DNA of 64,000 nucleotides from Streptomyces fuscichromogenes (lineage in GTDB: Bacteria; Actinomycetota; Actinomycetes; Streptomycetales; Streptomycetaceae): contig NZ_BMML01000021.1 of assembly GCF_014645815.1 (NCBI RefSeq), forward strand, positions 124,001-188,000, in the 5' to 3' direction. Of the stretch, positions 50,557 to 60,398 are shown piece after piece (positions within the stretch are counted from its first letter, which is position 1; each line of letters opens with the position of its first letter). The notes beneath the pieces were generated by a model, which saw only the letters and a program-made list of their open reading frames with translations, did not search any database and was not told the origin of the DNA. The translations under genes were made by a program, and so were the position numbers.

Positions 50557-51306
50557 ATGCAGATCTTCGGTGTGGACATCGGTGGTTCAGGGATCAAGGG
50601 CGCTCCCGTGGACCTGGACAAGGGCGACCTGGCCCAGGAGCGGTGCAAGGTGCTCACCCCGCACCCGGCGACGCCGGACGGCGTCGCCGACGGGGTCAAG
50701 CAGGTCGTCGACCACTTCGGGTGGCGTGGCCCGGTCGGGCTCACCTTCCCGGGAGTGGTCACCGACGGCACGCACATCCGCACGGCGGCGAACGTCGACA
50801 AGAGCTGGATCGACACCGACGCGCGCACGCTGTTCAGCGAGCGGCTCGGCGGCCTCCCGGTGACCGTGGTCAACGACGCGGACGCGGCGGGCGTGGCCGA
50901 GATCGAGTTCGGCGCCGGCCGGGACCGCAAGGGCGTGGTCGTCCTGCTCACCTTCGGCACCGGCATCGGCAGCGCCCTGTTCGTCGACGGCGAGCTGGTC
51001 CCCAACACCGAGCTGGGCCACCTGGAGCTGGACGGGCACGACGCGGAGAAGAAGGCCTCCAGCAAGGCCAAGGAGGACCACGACCTCAGCTGGGAGCAGT
51101 GGGCGCAGCGGGTCGACAAGTACCTGGCGCACGTCGAGATGCTCTTCACCCCGGACCTGTTCATCATCGGCGGCGGGGTGAGCCGCAAGGCCGACAAGTT
51201 CCTGCCGTACATCGGCGGCATCAAGGCCGAGATCGTCCCGGCCCAGCTGCAGAACAACGCGGGGATCGTGGGCGCCGCGATGCGCGCGGCCCACCACGCC
51301 AGATAG
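50557..51306 (+). CDS. ppgK: Polyphosphate glucokinase PpgK
   Basis: A 249-residue ROK-type kinase that phosphorylates glucose with polyphosphate or ATP. Motifs are GVDIGGSGIKGAPVDLDKGDL (about 4-24), NDADAAGVAEIEFGAG, LLTFGTGIGSALFVDGELVPNTELGHLE and the strictly ordered GGGVSRKADKFLPYI. The PpgK-specific short length fits. ATG 50557 is close to the promoter-proximal end of the gap after ispH. Confidence 0.94.
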   Translation: MQIFGVDIGGSGIKGAPVDLDKGDLAQERCKVLTPHPATPDGVADGVKQVVDHFGWRGPVGLTFPGVVTDGTHIRTAANVDKSWIDTDARTLFSERLGGLPVTVVNDADAAGVAEIEFGAGRDRKGVVVLLTFGTGIGSALFVDGELVPNTELGHLELDGHDAEKKASSKAKEDHDLSWEQWAQRVDKYLAHVEMLFTPDLFIIGGGVSRKADKFLPYIGGIKAEIVPAQLQNNAGIVGAAMRAAHHAR

Positions 51307-51341
51307 CCGACGGCACCGAGGACACGGCCCGCGGGCCGGGG

Positions 51342-51387
51342 TCAGGCCCTGCGGCGGCGCCGGATCAGGCCCTGCGGCGGCGCCGGA
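51342..51387. repeat. 23-bp direct duplication at the stop of the DUF6542 gene
   Basis: TCAGGCCCTGCGGCGGCGCC-GGA occurs twice in tandem. On the minus strand each copy encodes the RRRRA-stop end of the gene, and only the inner copy is used. Confidence 0.85.
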
Positions 51388-51901
51388 TCAGCCGGATCCG
51401 GCGGACGACGACGACCGCTCCGGCGATCAGCGTCCCGCCGTAGAGCCAGCCGGCCTGCGTGGACAGGGCCGTCACCAGGCCCATCACCTCGCCGAGGAAA
51501 CCGCCGCCGCCGTCGTCGGCGACCGCCACCAGACCGACGGCGAAGGCGATCGGGACGACGACGGGGGCGGTCAGCAGGTCGCCCCCGCGCACCCACACCG
51601 CGGTGAGCGCGGACACCGGCAGGGACAGCACGCCGTACACGGTCAGGGACGCCCCGAAGAGCAGGTCGTCCAGGAGGCCGAGCACGAGCATCGCGGCCAT
51701 GCAGAAGAGGCCGCAGCCCAGCCCCGTGAGCCGGGGGTTCGGCAGCCGAGCGGGCCCCGCCACCGGCGCCGGACGCGGCCGTCCCGGAGCGGGCCGGCGC
51801 TCGGCCGTCGCCGGCCGCCGGGTCGCCTGCGGCGGCAGCGGCGCGCGGGGGGCACCACGGCTCGGTCCGTGCTGTCGGGGTCGGGTCCTGCGTTGCTCCA
51901 T
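51365..51901 (-). CDS. DUF6542-type small membrane protein
   Basis: A 178-residue protein with a basic, Pro-rich cytosolic N-terminus (about 1-55) and three or four membrane helices (about 60-160), ending in RRIRLIRRRRRA. Family members lie near ychF in Streptomyces. No function known. The C-terminal codons are part of a 23-bp duplicated unit. Confidence 0.75.
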   Translation of the reverse strand: MEQRRTRPRQHGPSRGAPRAPLPPQATRRPATAERRPAPGRPRPAPVAGPARLPNPRLTGLGCGLFCMAAMLVLGLLDDLLFGASLTVYGVLSLPVSALTAVWVRGGDLLTAPVVVPIAFAVGLVAVADDGGGGFLGEVMGLVTALSTQAGWLYGGTLIAGAVVVVRRIRLIRRRRRA

Positions 51902-52097
51902 CGGACCAACTTAGGTCGGTTTATGTGCCCAGTCGGGGCCCAGACACGCCGAAACCAAGCCGAAGAGCAGAGCTTGTCCAGGTGTTCGACGCGGCCGCCG
52001 GCCGAGGGCCGTGAACCCCGTAAACTGGTGGATCGGCCGGCCCGCCGGCACTGGCAGCCCCTGGCCCACTCACCCTCTCACTCCGGGAAGTCGCAAC

Positions 52098-53186
<1,089 letters not shown>

Positions 53187-53232
53187 TCGAAAGTCCGAGT
53201 GCTCGCCGGGCTTTTGGAGAGTTCAGGTCAGA

Positions 53233-53264
53233 AGGGGTTCGTCCGCCAGGGCGGGCCCCTTTTT
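53233..53264 (+). terminator. Terminator after ychF
   Basis: GGGG-TTCGT-CCGCC and GGCGG-G-CCCC arms with a short loop, followed by TTTTT. It is one of the few real U-tract terminators in the window and marks the left edge of the polyketide cluster. Confidence 0.7.
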
Positions 53265-53310
53265 CGGTGGTCTGGAGGCAACCGCCTCCCGGGGCCCGCT
53301 GGGGCGGGCC

Positions 53311-53328
53311 TCGATTCCGATTCGAGGC
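53311..53328 (+). promoter_or_regulatory. SARP-like heptamer pair 1 (cyclase/KS operon)
   Basis: TCGATTC-CGAT-TCGAGGC: two TCGA heptamers in direct repeat with an 11-bp period, 71 bases upstream of the TTG start at 53400. CACAGT follows after exactly 8 bases and could be the -10. The same element heads the other two plus-strand units at 58552 and 60455. Confidence 0.6.
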
Positions 53329-53399
53329 TGCGCGCGCACAGTTCCCCACACCGCTGCGCCGCCCGGAGGCCGGAGCGGAGTCACGGACCTGGGGGCACC

Positions 53400-54173
53400 T
53401 TGCGCATCATCGACCTGTCGTCGCCGATCGACGCGGACGGCTGGGAACCCGACCCGATCCGCCACGAGATCATGACGCCCGCGGAGGGCGCCGTGCACAT
53501 GAGCGAGGAGATGAAGAAGCACTTCGCGCTGGAATTCGATCCCGCCGTACTGCCCGGGGGCGAACTGCTCTCGCTCGACACGCTGACGCTCACCAGCCAC
53601 ACCGGCACCCACGTGGACGCGCCCTCGCACTACGGCTCGGTCGGCGCGTACGGCACGCCCCGGAACATCGACGAGATGCCGCTGGACTGGTTCTTCCGGC
53701 CCGGCCTGCTGCTGGACGTGAGCGACGTCGGCACCGGCGTCATCGGCGTCGACCGGATCGAGGCGGAACTGGCCCGGACCGGCTGCCGGCCCGAGCCCTT
53801 CGACATCGTCCTGCTGCGTACCGGCGCGGACCGGTACGCGGGCACCCCGGACTACTTCACCCGGTTCGCCGGCCTGGACGGCCCGGCCACGGACTTCCTG
53901 CTCGACCTCGGTGTGCGGGTGATCGGAACCGATGCCTGGAGCCTCGACGCGCCGTTCGGATACATGATCGAGAAGTACCGGGAGACGGGCGACCCCGCGG
54001 TGCTGTGGCCGGCCCACTTCGCGGGGCGGCGCCGGGAGTACTGCCAGATAGAGCGGCTGAACCGGCTCGACACTCTGCCCGGACCGAGCGGCTTCCGGGT
54101 CGTCTGCTTCCCGGTGAAGATCAAACGCGGCGGAGCGGGCTGGACCCGGGCCGTGGCGCTGGTGGACGCATGA
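53400..54173 (+). CDS. Formamidase-like (metal-dependent) polyketide cyclase
   Basis: A 257-residue protein of the cyclase/kynurenine formamidase superfamily. The metal-binding motif HTGTHVDAPSHYG is complete (about 65-77), followed by EMPLDWFFRPGLLLDVS and the region VRVIGTDAWSLD. Members in aromatic polyketide clusters act as late-ring cyclases. TTG 53400 begins the fold (LRIIDLSSPID), with GGGGGCACC just before; there is no better start. It overlaps the thioesterase gene by 4 bases (ATGA). Confidence 0.85.
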   Translation: MRIIDLSSPIDADGWEPDPIRHEIMTPAEGAVHMSEEMKKHFALEFDPAVLPGGELLSLDTLTLTSHTGTHVDAPSHYGSVGAYGTPRNIDEMPLDWFFRPGLLLDVSDVGTGVIGVDRIEAELARTGCRPEPFDIVLLRTGADRYAGTPDYFTRFAGLDGPATDFLLDLGVRVIGTDAWSLDAPFGYMIEKYRETGDPAVLWPAHFAGRRREYCQIERLNRLDTLPGPSGFRVVCFPVKIKRGGAGWTRAVALVDA

Positions 54174-54958
54174 GCCGACCCGGCCACCTGCGCTCGTCCC
54201 GGCGGACGGCCGGCACCGGGCGGTTACGGCTGTTCTGCTTCCCGCACGCCGGCGCGGGGGGCTCCTGCTTCGTCCGCTGGCAGGGCGTGCTCGGGGACGT
54301 CGCCGAGATCGTGCCGGTACCGCTGCCCGGCAGGGGCGGCAGAGCCCGCGAGCCCCGCATCACCACCCCCGAGCGGCTCCTGCCCCTGCTCCTGGAACGG
54401 CTCGGGCCGCTCCTCGACCGCCCTTTCATGCTGTACGGGCACAGCCTCGGCGGCCATGTCGCGCACGCGTTCGCACAGGCGGTGGCGGCCTCGGGCCTCG
54501 CCCTGCCCGAACGCGTCGTCCTGGGCGCCGTACTGCCGCCGCACCGGCCCTCGCCGCTGCTGCCCCCCTCGCCCGCCCCGCCGTCCGACGAGGAACTGCT
54601 GGGGCGTCTCGTGGCGCACGGGATGCTGCCGCCGGCCGCGCTGGAGGCGTCCGCGGGAGGGATCTGGCGGCGCAGCACCCTGCCCGCACTCCGGGACGAC
54701 CTCAGGCTCTCCGAGGCGCTCCGTACCCGCGGCACCGGCCCGCTCACCGCGCCCGTGCTGGCCGTCGCCGGGTCCCGGGACACGGTGGCACCCGCCGCAT
54801 GGGTCGCGGAGTGGCGACGGTACGCGCCCACGGGATTCGCCCTGCGGACGGTGCCCGGCGGCCATCTGTTCCTCCGCGAACGGCAGGTGCCGGAGCTGCT
54901 CCGGGGAGAGATCCAGCGCCTGACAGGCGGGTTCCGCTGCGGGTCGAGCACGAATTGA
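54170..54958 (+). CDS. Type II thioesterase with a TTA codon
   Basis: A 262-residue alpha/beta hydrolase (GrsT/RifR type) that removes wrong or stalled acyl groups from carrier proteins. Motifs are FCFPHAGAGGSCF, the nucleophile elbow GHSLGG near residue 90, GSRDTVAP with Asp, and GGHLFL with the catalytic His. Codon 19 is TTA (54224-54226), the rare Leu codon read only by the bldA tRNA. Editing thioesterases are common in type I and NRPS clusters but unusual next to a type II PKS. Confidence 0.88.
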   Translation: MSRPGHLRSSRRTAGTGRLRLFCFPHAGAGGSCFVRWQGVLGDVAEIVPVPLPGRGGRAREPRITTPERLLPLLLERLGPLLDRPFMLYGHSLGGHVAHAFAQAVAASGLALPERVVLGAVLPPHRPSPLLPPSPAPPSDEELLGRLVAHGMLPPAALEASAGGIWRRSTLPALRDDLRLSEALRTRGTGPLTAPVLAVAGSRDTVAPAAWVAEWRRYAPTGFALRTVPGGHLFLRERQVPELLRGEIQRLTGGFRCGSSTN

Positions 54959-55011
54959 GGGTCTCGGCGCACCGTCGACCCCACAGAGAACCGAGCAGAG
55001 GGGAAAGGCCC

Positions 55012-55086
55012 GTGAAGACAGCGCGCGTCCGTCGGCACAGTCGGGCGGCCAGGCCGCAGGCCGGGCGGACAGGCGGTCGCCGATGA
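55012..55086 (+). CDS. Tiny Arg-rich ORF coupled to KS-alpha
   Basis: GTG preceded by AGGGGAAAGG opens a 24-codon frame with eight Arg (starts MKTARVRRHSRAA, ends RTGGRR). Its TGA (55084-55086) overlaps the ATG of KS-alpha (55083) as ATGA. KS-alpha has no ribosome site of its own, so the small ORF is probably translated to deliver ribosomes to it. Any function for the peptide is unknown. Confidence 0.45.
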   Translation: MKTARVRRHSRAARPQAGRTGGRR

Positions 55087-56357
55087 ACAGGCGGGTGGCC
55101 ATCACCGGCATCGGCGTCGTCGCGCCGGGAGGCGGCGGAGGGACCGAGGCCTTCTGGTCGCTGTTGTCCGAGGGCCGTACCGCCACCCGGGCGATATCCC
55201 TGTTCGACGCCGCCTCGTTCCGCTCCCGGATCGCGGCCGAGGTGGATTTCGACGCCGCCGCGGCGGGCCTGACCCCTCAGCAGGTCAGGCGTATGGACCG
55301 GGCGGCCCAGTTCGCCGTGGTCAGTGCCCGGGAAGCGGTCCTCGACAGCGGTCTGGACACCGGAGCGCTGGACCCGCACCGGGTCGGGGTCACCATCGGA
55401 AGCGCGGTGGGCGCCACCACCGGCCTGGACGTCGAGTACGACGTGGTCAGCGACGGCGGCGCGCGCTGGCACGTCGACCACGAGTACGCCGTGCCCCACC
55501 TGTTCGGCTACTTCGTGCCCAGCTCCTTCGCCGCCGAGGTGGCCTGGGCCGTGCACGCGCAGGGCCCGACCGCGCTGGTGTCGACCGGCTGCACCTCGGG
55601 GCTGGACGCCGTCGGACACGCCGTGGAGCTGATCAGGGAGGGCAGCGCCGACGTGATGATCGCGGGGGCGACCGACGCCCCCATCTCCCCGATCTCCGTG
55701 GCCTGCTTCGACGCGATCAAGGCGACCACACCGCGCAACGACGACGCCGAGCACGCCTCCCGCCCCTTCGACCGCACCCGCAACGGCTTCGTGCTCGGGG
55801 AGGGTTCGGCGGTGTTCGTGCTGGAGGAGCTGGAGAACGCACGTGCCCGGGGGGCCCACGTCTACGCGGAGATCGCCGGCTTCGCCTCCCGCAGCAACGC
55901 CTACCACATGACCGGTCTCCGCCCGGACGGCGCCGAGATGGCGGAGGCGATCACCGTGGCCCTCGACGAGGCCAGGATCGACGCGGCCGAGGTGGACTAC
56001 GTCAACGCACACGGCTCCGGCACCAAGCAGAACGACCGGCACGAGACGGCCGCCTTCAAACGCAGTCTGGGACACCACGCCTACCGGACGCCCGTCAGCT
56101 CCGTGAAGTCGATGATCGGGCACTCCCTGGGCGCCATCGGATCGCTGGAGATCGCGGCCTCGGCCCTGGCGATGGAGCACGGCCTCATCCCGCCGACCGC
56201 CAATCTGCACGAGCCCGACCCCGAGTGCGACCTCGACTACACCCCGCTGGTCGCCCGTGAGGCGCGCGTCGACACGGTGCTGAGCGTCGGCAGCGGATTC
56301 GGCGGCTTCCAGAGCGCCATGGTCCTCACCCGGCCCGAACGGAGGCCCGCGTCATGA
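55083..56357 (+). CDS. Type II PKS ketosynthase alpha (KS-alpha)
   Basis: A 424-residue condensing enzyme that, with the chain-length factor, builds the poly-beta-ketone from malonyl-ACP. The N-terminus RRVAITGIGVVAPGG is typical. The active Cys170 is in STGCTSGLDAVGHA. The two His sites appear in VNAHGSGTKQND and VKSMIGHSLGAIGSLE. Length is normal. It overlaps the chain-length factor by 4 bases (ATGA), the classic arrangement. Confidence 0.96.
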   Translation: MNRRVAITGIGVVAPGGGGGTEAFWSLLSEGRTATRAISLFDAASFRSRIAAEVDFDAAAAGLTPQQVRRMDRAAQFAVVSAREAVLDSGLDTGALDPHRVGVTIGSAVGATTGLDVEYDVVSDGGARWHVDHEYAVPHLFGYFVPSSFAAEVAWAVHAQGPTALVSTGCTSGLDAVGHAVELIREGSADVMIAGATDAPISPISVACFDAIKATTPRNDDAEHASRPFDRTRNGFVLGEGSAVFVLEELENARARGAHVYAEIAGFASRSNAYHMTGLRPDGAEMAEAITVALDEARIDAAEVDYVNAHGSGTKQNDRHETAAFKRSLGHHAYRTPVSSVKSMIGHSLGAIGSLEIAASALAMEHGLIPPTANLHEPDPECDLDYTPLVAREARVDTVLSVGSGFGGFQSAMVLTRPERRPAS

Positions 56358-57574
56358 CCGACTCCCGCACCGAGCCGCCGGTCTTCACCGGCATGGGCGT
56401 GGCCGCGCCCAACGGCCTGGGCACCGAGGCCTGGTGGCGTGCCACCCTGGAGGGGCGCAGCGGCATCGCCCCCGTCACCCGCTTCGACGCCTCCGGATAC
56501 CCGGCGACGCTCGCGGGCGAGGTCCCTGGGTTCGACCCGAAGCGGCACATACCGAGTCGGCTGCTGCCGCAGACCGACCACATGACCCGGCTCGCGCTCA
56601 CCGCTGCCGAGGAGGCGCTGACCGACGCCAAGGCGGACCCGGAGCAGCTGCCCGAGTTCGCCGTCGGCGTGGTCACCGCGGCGTCGGCGGGCGGTTTCGA
56701 GTTCGGCCAGCGCGAGTTGCAGGCACTGCGCAGCCAGGGCGGCCAGTACGTCAGCGCGTACCAGTCGTTCGCCTGGTTCTACGCCGTCAACACCGGTCAG
56801 ATCTCGATCCGGCACGGGCTGCGCGGCCCCAGCGGAGTGCTGGTCACCGAGCAGGCGGGCGGCCTCGACGTGGTCGCCCAGGCCCGCCGCCAGCTGCGCC
56901 GGGGCAGCCGCATGATGGTCACCGGCGGCGTGGACGGTGCCATCTGTCCCTGGGGCTGGACCGCCCAGCTCTCCGGCGGGCGGCTGAGCACGGTGGCCGA
57001 TCCGGCGCGGGCGTACCTGCCGTTCAGCGGCGCGGCCCGCGGCCATGTGCCCGGTGAGGGCGGTGCCATCCTCGTGCTGGAGGACGCCGGTGCCGCCCGC
57101 GAGCGCGGCGCCAGGGTCTACGGCCGGCTCTCCGGGTACGCGTCCACCTTCGACCCGGAACCGGGCCGCGAGGGCGAGCCGGGGCTGCGCCGTGCCGCCG
57201 AACTCGCCCTGGACGAGGCCGGGCTGGCCCCGCGGGAGATCGACGTGGTCTTCGCCGACGCGGCCGGTCTGCCGGAGCCCGACCGTCAGGAGGCGGCGGC
57301 GATCGGCCGTGTCTTCGGCCCGCACGGGGTTCCCGTGACGGCGCCCAAGACGATGACCGGGCGGCTGGCCGCGGGTGGCGCGGCACTGGACCTCGGCGCG
57401 GCTCTGCTGACCCTGCGGCACGCGGTGATACCGCCCACCGTGAACGTCGCACGCCCGGCGGACGAGTACGCGCTCGACCTGGTCACGGCCGCGCGCCCCG
57501 GGCCGGTCCGAGCCGCTCTGGTGCTCGCCCGCGGCCAGGGCGGGTTCAACGCCGCCGTGGTGGTGACGCAGTAA
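56354..57574 (+). CDS. Type II PKS chain-length factor (KS-beta)
   Basis: A 406-residue partner of KS-alpha that sets the number of extensions. It has the KS fold, but the active Cys is replaced by Gln167 (VTEQAGGLDV), the standard CLF mark that fits its malonyl decarboxylating role. The chain length made cannot be read off by eye; it would need alignment of the tunnel residues with known CLFs. Confidence 0.95.
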   Translation: MTDSRTEPPVFTGMGVAAPNGLGTEAWWRATLEGRSGIAPVTRFDASGYPATLAGEVPGFDPKRHIPSRLLPQTDHMTRLALTAAEEALTDAKADPEQLPEFAVGVVTAASAGGFEFGQRELQALRSQGGQYVSAYQSFAWFYAVNTGQISIRHGLRGPSGVLVTEQAGGLDVVAQARRQLRRGSRMMVTGGVDGAICPWGWTAQLSGGRLSTVADPARAYLPFSGAARGHVPGEGGAILVLEDAGAARERGARVYGRLSGYASTFDPEPGREGEPGLRRAAELALDEAGLAPREIDVVFADAAGLPEPDRQEAAAIGRVFGPHGVPVTAPKTMTGRLAAGGAALDLGAALLTLRHAVIPPTVNVARPADEYALDLVTAARPGPVRAALVLARGQGGFNAAVVVTQ

Positions 57575-57635
57575 GGCGCCGACGCACCGCACTGATCCGC
57601 AATCCGATCCGCACACCTGACCGAAGGGCCTTGCC

Positions 57636-57893
57636 ATGGCTGAGATGACCCTGCACCAGCTGACCCGTCTGCTGCGCGAGTGCGCGGGCGAGGAGGAGGG
57701 GGTGGACCTGGAGGGCGACGTCCTCGACACCCCCTTCACCGATCTGGGATACGACTCCCTGGCGGTCCTCCAGGCCGCCGGCCTCATCGAGCGCGAGTTC
57801 GGCATCAGCCTTCCCGACGAGACCATCGCCGAGGCCACCACGCCGCGGCTGCTGCTGGCCTTCGTCAACGAGTCGCCGTCGGCCGCCGCCTGA
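57636..57893 (+). CDS. Acyl carrier protein of the type II PKS
   Basis: An 85-residue ACP. Ser41 in DLGYDSLAVLQAA takes the phosphopantetheine arm. GAAGGG precedes ATG 57636. It completes the minimal PKS (KS-alpha, CLF, ACP) and is followed by a strong terminator. Confidence 0.96.
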   Translation: MAEMTLHQLTRLLRECAGEEEGVDLEGDVLDTPFTDLGYDSLAVLQAAGLIEREFGISLPDETIAEATTPRLLLAFVNESPSAAA

Positions 57894-57905
57894 CCCCGGC
57901 GCCCG

Positions 57906-57956
57906 CACGACGCCGTCCGCCCGGAGCGCGGTGAGCTCCGGGCGGACGGCGTCGTG
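57906..57956. terminator. Bidirectional terminator after the ACP gene
   Basis: A 21-bp perfect stem (CACGACGCCGTCCGCCCGGAG and complement) with a 9-base loop, between the convergent ACP and SnoaL-like genes. Confidence 0.85.
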
Positions 57957-57971
57957 GTGGGCGGGACCGGG

Positions 57972-58418
57972 TCAGCCGAGGTCGTCGCGGTGGATGAAAC
58001 GGTGCTTGACCAGCCACCCCTGACCGTCGCGCACCAGCAGGTCGCGGCAGCCGGTGCTGGCGCGCAGTTCGGGGCGGCCGCCGCGCGGTGTCTCCAGCAC
58101 CTGCGCGTAGCAGGTCACCAGCACCTCGTCCGCGTCCCGCTGCTCCACCGACAGCATGCCCAGCCAGTGCCGGCGCTGGATGCCGCGGGCCGTGTAGCCG
58201 TCGACGGCCCGGCGGGCCGCCGTACCGACGGCGGAGCGTCCGACGGCGGGCTTGTCGAACGCGTTGCCGTCGAAGACGCCGTCCTCGGTGAAGGTCTCGG
58301 CCCACTTCTCGGCCTCGCCGTCGTCCAGCAACTGCATCTGCCGCGCGTAGAACTGCTGGATGTGCTGGTAGAGCATGGCGAAACCGGGGTCGACGGGGGT
58401 CGTGCCGGTGACGGTCAT
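57972..58418 (-). CDS. SnoaL-like (NTF2-fold) protein
   Basis: A 148-residue protein with an alpha+beta cone: FAMLYQHIQQFYARQMQLLDDGEAEKWAETFTEDGVFDGN at the start, then strands ending in GWLVKHRFIHRDDLG. This fold includes aldol cyclases and hydroxylase helpers in aromatic polyketide pathways and small subunits of ring-hydroxylating oxygenases. The Rieske protein nearby makes a helper role worth testing. GGAAGG precedes ATG 58418. It is divergent from the ketoreductase. Confidence 0.82.
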   Translation of the reverse strand: MTVTGTTPVDPGFAMLYQHIQQFYARQMQLLDDGEAEKWAETFTEDGVFDGNAFDKPAVGRSAVGTAARRAVDGYTARGIQRRHWLGMLSVEQRDADEVLVTCYAQVLETPRGGRPELRASTGCRDLLVRDGQGWLVKHRFIHRDDLG

Positions 58419-58551
58419 GTGCGGGCCCCTTCCGGGCGGAGACATACCAACGACGTGGCGACGGTTCCGACGATGGTGGGGCCGCGGCCTCCACGTTCCC
58501 TCGACGTCCGCTGGAGCGGCCGCCGTCCGCTCCGGGGGCGTCCAGTGCTCT

Positions 58552-58569
58552 TCGACCCCCGTTCGAGGC
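58552..58569 (+). promoter_or_regulatory. SARP-like heptamer pair 2 (ketoreductase promoter)
   Basis: TCGACCC-CCGT-TCGAGGC with 11-bp period, 48 bases upstream of ATG 58618. CACGGT lies 8 bases after the second heptamer. It is in the divergent 199-bp region shared with the SnoaL-like gene. A weaker pair TCGACGT-CCGC-TGGAGCG lies at 58501. Confidence 0.6.
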
Positions 58570-58617
58570 CCTCCGGCCACGGTGGACGCCGACGACGTCC
58601 AAAGGGGAGTGCTCAAG

Positions 58618-59403
58618 ATGGCGGCAGAGGAACGGCGGGTCGCTCTGATCACGGGAGCCACCAGCGGGATCGGGCTGGCCGTGGCCAGGGACCTGGCGAG
58701 GAGCGGCCTGGCCGTCTTCGTCTGCGCCCGGGACGCGGACGCGGTCAAGCGCACCGTGGAGGAACTGCGGGCCGCGGGCTTCGAGGCGGACGGTACGCCG
58801 GCGGACGTGCGCGACCTCGACTCGGTGCGGGCGCTGGTGCGTTCCGCCGTCGAGTCGTACGGCCGCCTCGACGTGCTGGTGAACAACGCGGGCCGCAACG
58901 GCGGAGGTGTGACCGCCGAGCTCGCCGACGAGCTGTGGTACGACGTGATCGACACCAACCTCAACAGCGTCTTCCTGGTCACCCGGGAGGTGCTCGGGCA
59001 GTCCGGGATGCAGGACCGCGGCTGGGGCCGGATCATCAGTATCGCCTCCACCGGCGGCAAGCAGGGAGTGGTGCTCGCGGCGCCCTACTCGGCGTCCAAG
59101 CACGGCGTGATCGGCTTCACCAAGGCCGTCGGCAAGGAACTGGCCCAGACCGGGATCACCGTCAACGCGGTGTGCCCCGGCTATGTCGAGACACCCATGG
59201 CCCAGCGGGTGCGCTCGGGCTACGCGGCCGCCTGGAACACCACCGAGGAAGACGTGCTGGAGCAGTTCCGGGCGAAGATCCCGCTGGGCCGCTACTCCAC
59301 CGCGCAGGAGGTGGCCGGTCTCGTCGGCTACCTCGCCACCGACACCGCGGCGTCCATCACCGCGCAGGCGCTCAACGTCTGCGGCGGCCTCGGAAACTAC
59401 TGA
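58618..59403 (+). CDS. ActIII-type polyketide C-9 ketoreductase
   Basis: A 261-residue short-chain dehydrogenase, the same length as ActIII. NADPH motif TGATSGIGLA, NNAG, and the catalytic set Ser144, Tyr157, Lys161 (STGGKQG, PYSASKHG) at the ActIII numbering. PGYVETPMA and the C-terminal ALNVCGGLGNY are diagnostic. It reduces the C-9 ketone of the nascent poly-beta-ketone. GGGGAG precedes ATG 58618. Confidence 0.95.
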   Translation: MAAEERRVALITGATSGIGLAVARDLARSGLAVFVCARDADAVKRTVEELRAAGFEADGTPADVRDLDSVRALVRSAVESYGRLDVLVNNAGRNGGGVTAELADELWYDVIDTNLNSVFLVTREVLGQSGMQDRGWGRIISIASTGGKQGVVLAAPYSASKHGVIGFTKAVGKELAQTGITVNAVCPGYVETPMAQRVRSGYAAAWNTTEEDVLEQFRAKIPLGRYSTAQEVAGLVGYLATDTAASITAQALNVCGGLGNY

Positions 59404-59429
59404 CCATCGACCAGGAAGGGACGGTTCAC

Positions 59430-60371
59430 GTGTCCGAACGGCACGCTGCCCTGCACACGGCCGAGATCGACGCGCCGGCCGAGACGGTCTACGAGATCGT
59501 CGCCGACGTGACCCGCTGGCCGCAGTTCTTCACCCCGAACGTGCACGTCGAGCACCTCGCGAAGGGCGAGGGCACGGAACACATCCACATCTGGGCCACG
59601 GCCAACGGCTCGGTCAAGAACTGGACCTCGCGCCGGGAACTGGACCGCGAACGGCTGACCGTCACCTTCCGGCAGGACATCTCCGCACCGCCCGTCGCCT
59701 CGATGGGCGGCACCTGGGCGGTGCTGCCCGAGGGTGCCGCACGCTGCCGGCTGGAGCTGCACCACGACTTCACCGTCGTCGACGACGACCCCGACGGCGT
59801 GGCATGGGTCGACAGCGCGCTGGACCGCAACAGCGCGGCGGAACTGGCCGGCGTCAAACGGGTCGCCGAGGGCGCCGCCGGGCTCGGCGAGGTGCTGTTC
59901 GCCTTCGAGGACACCGTGCACGTCGCGGCGGACGGCGACCGGGTCTTCGACTTCCTCAACCGCGCCGACCTGTGGCCCGAGCGGCTGCCGCACGTCGCCC
60001 GCCTCGACTTCACCGAGGTGGCGCCCGGGGTGCAGGTCATGGCGATGGACACCAAGGCGGCGGACGGTTCGGTGCACACCACCGAGTCCGTGCGGGTGGT
60101 CTTCGGCACCGACCGGATCGTCTACAAGCAGACCACGGTCCCCGCGCTGATGACGGCGCACACCGGGCGCTGGACGATCGTGCCGAAGGACGGCGGTGTC
60201 GACGTCACCTCGCAGCACACCGTCATCGTCAGGCCCGAGGCCGTCGAGAAGGTGCTGGGCGCCGGCCGGACCGTGGCGGACGCCCGTGCGTACGTCCGGC
60301 ACGCGCTGAGCACCAACAGCCGGGCCACGCTCGGGCACGCCAAGGAGTACGCGGAGGGTCCGCGCGGCTGA
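59430..60371 (+). CDS. Didomain aromatase/cyclase (ActVII-like)
   Basis: A 313-residue protein with two START/SRPBCC domains (about 1-150 and 155-310), each starting with the HxAExDAPAExVYExxAD or FxFxDTVHVAADGDRVFDFLN pattern. Didomain enzymes of this length (as ActVII) shape and dehydrate the first ring of C-9-reduced chains, which fits the ketoreductase just upstream. GTG 59430 has GGAAGGG before it. Confidence 0.93.
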   Translation: MSERHAALHTAEIDAPAETVYEIVADVTRWPQFFTPNVHVEHLAKGEGTEHIHIWATANGSVKNWTSRRELDRERLTVTFRQDISAPPVASMGGTWAVLPEGAARCRLELHHDFTVVDDDPDGVAWVDSALDRNSAAELAGVKRVAEGAAGLGEVLFAFEDTVHVAADGDRVFDFLNRADLWPERLPHVARLDFTEVAPGVQVMAMDTKAADGSVHTTESVRVVFGTDRIVYKQTTVPALMTAHTGRWTIVPKDGGVDVTSQHTVIVRPEAVEKVLGAGRTVADARAYVRHALSTNSRATLGHAKEYAEGPRG

Positions 60372-60398
60372 CCCGACGGGTACGGACCGGGCCGGACG

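Noticed and set aside
53331..53360. Degenerate copy of palindrome family A before the cyclase
   Set aside because: Only ACAGTTCCCCAC resembles the core. The arms do not pair, so it is not counted.
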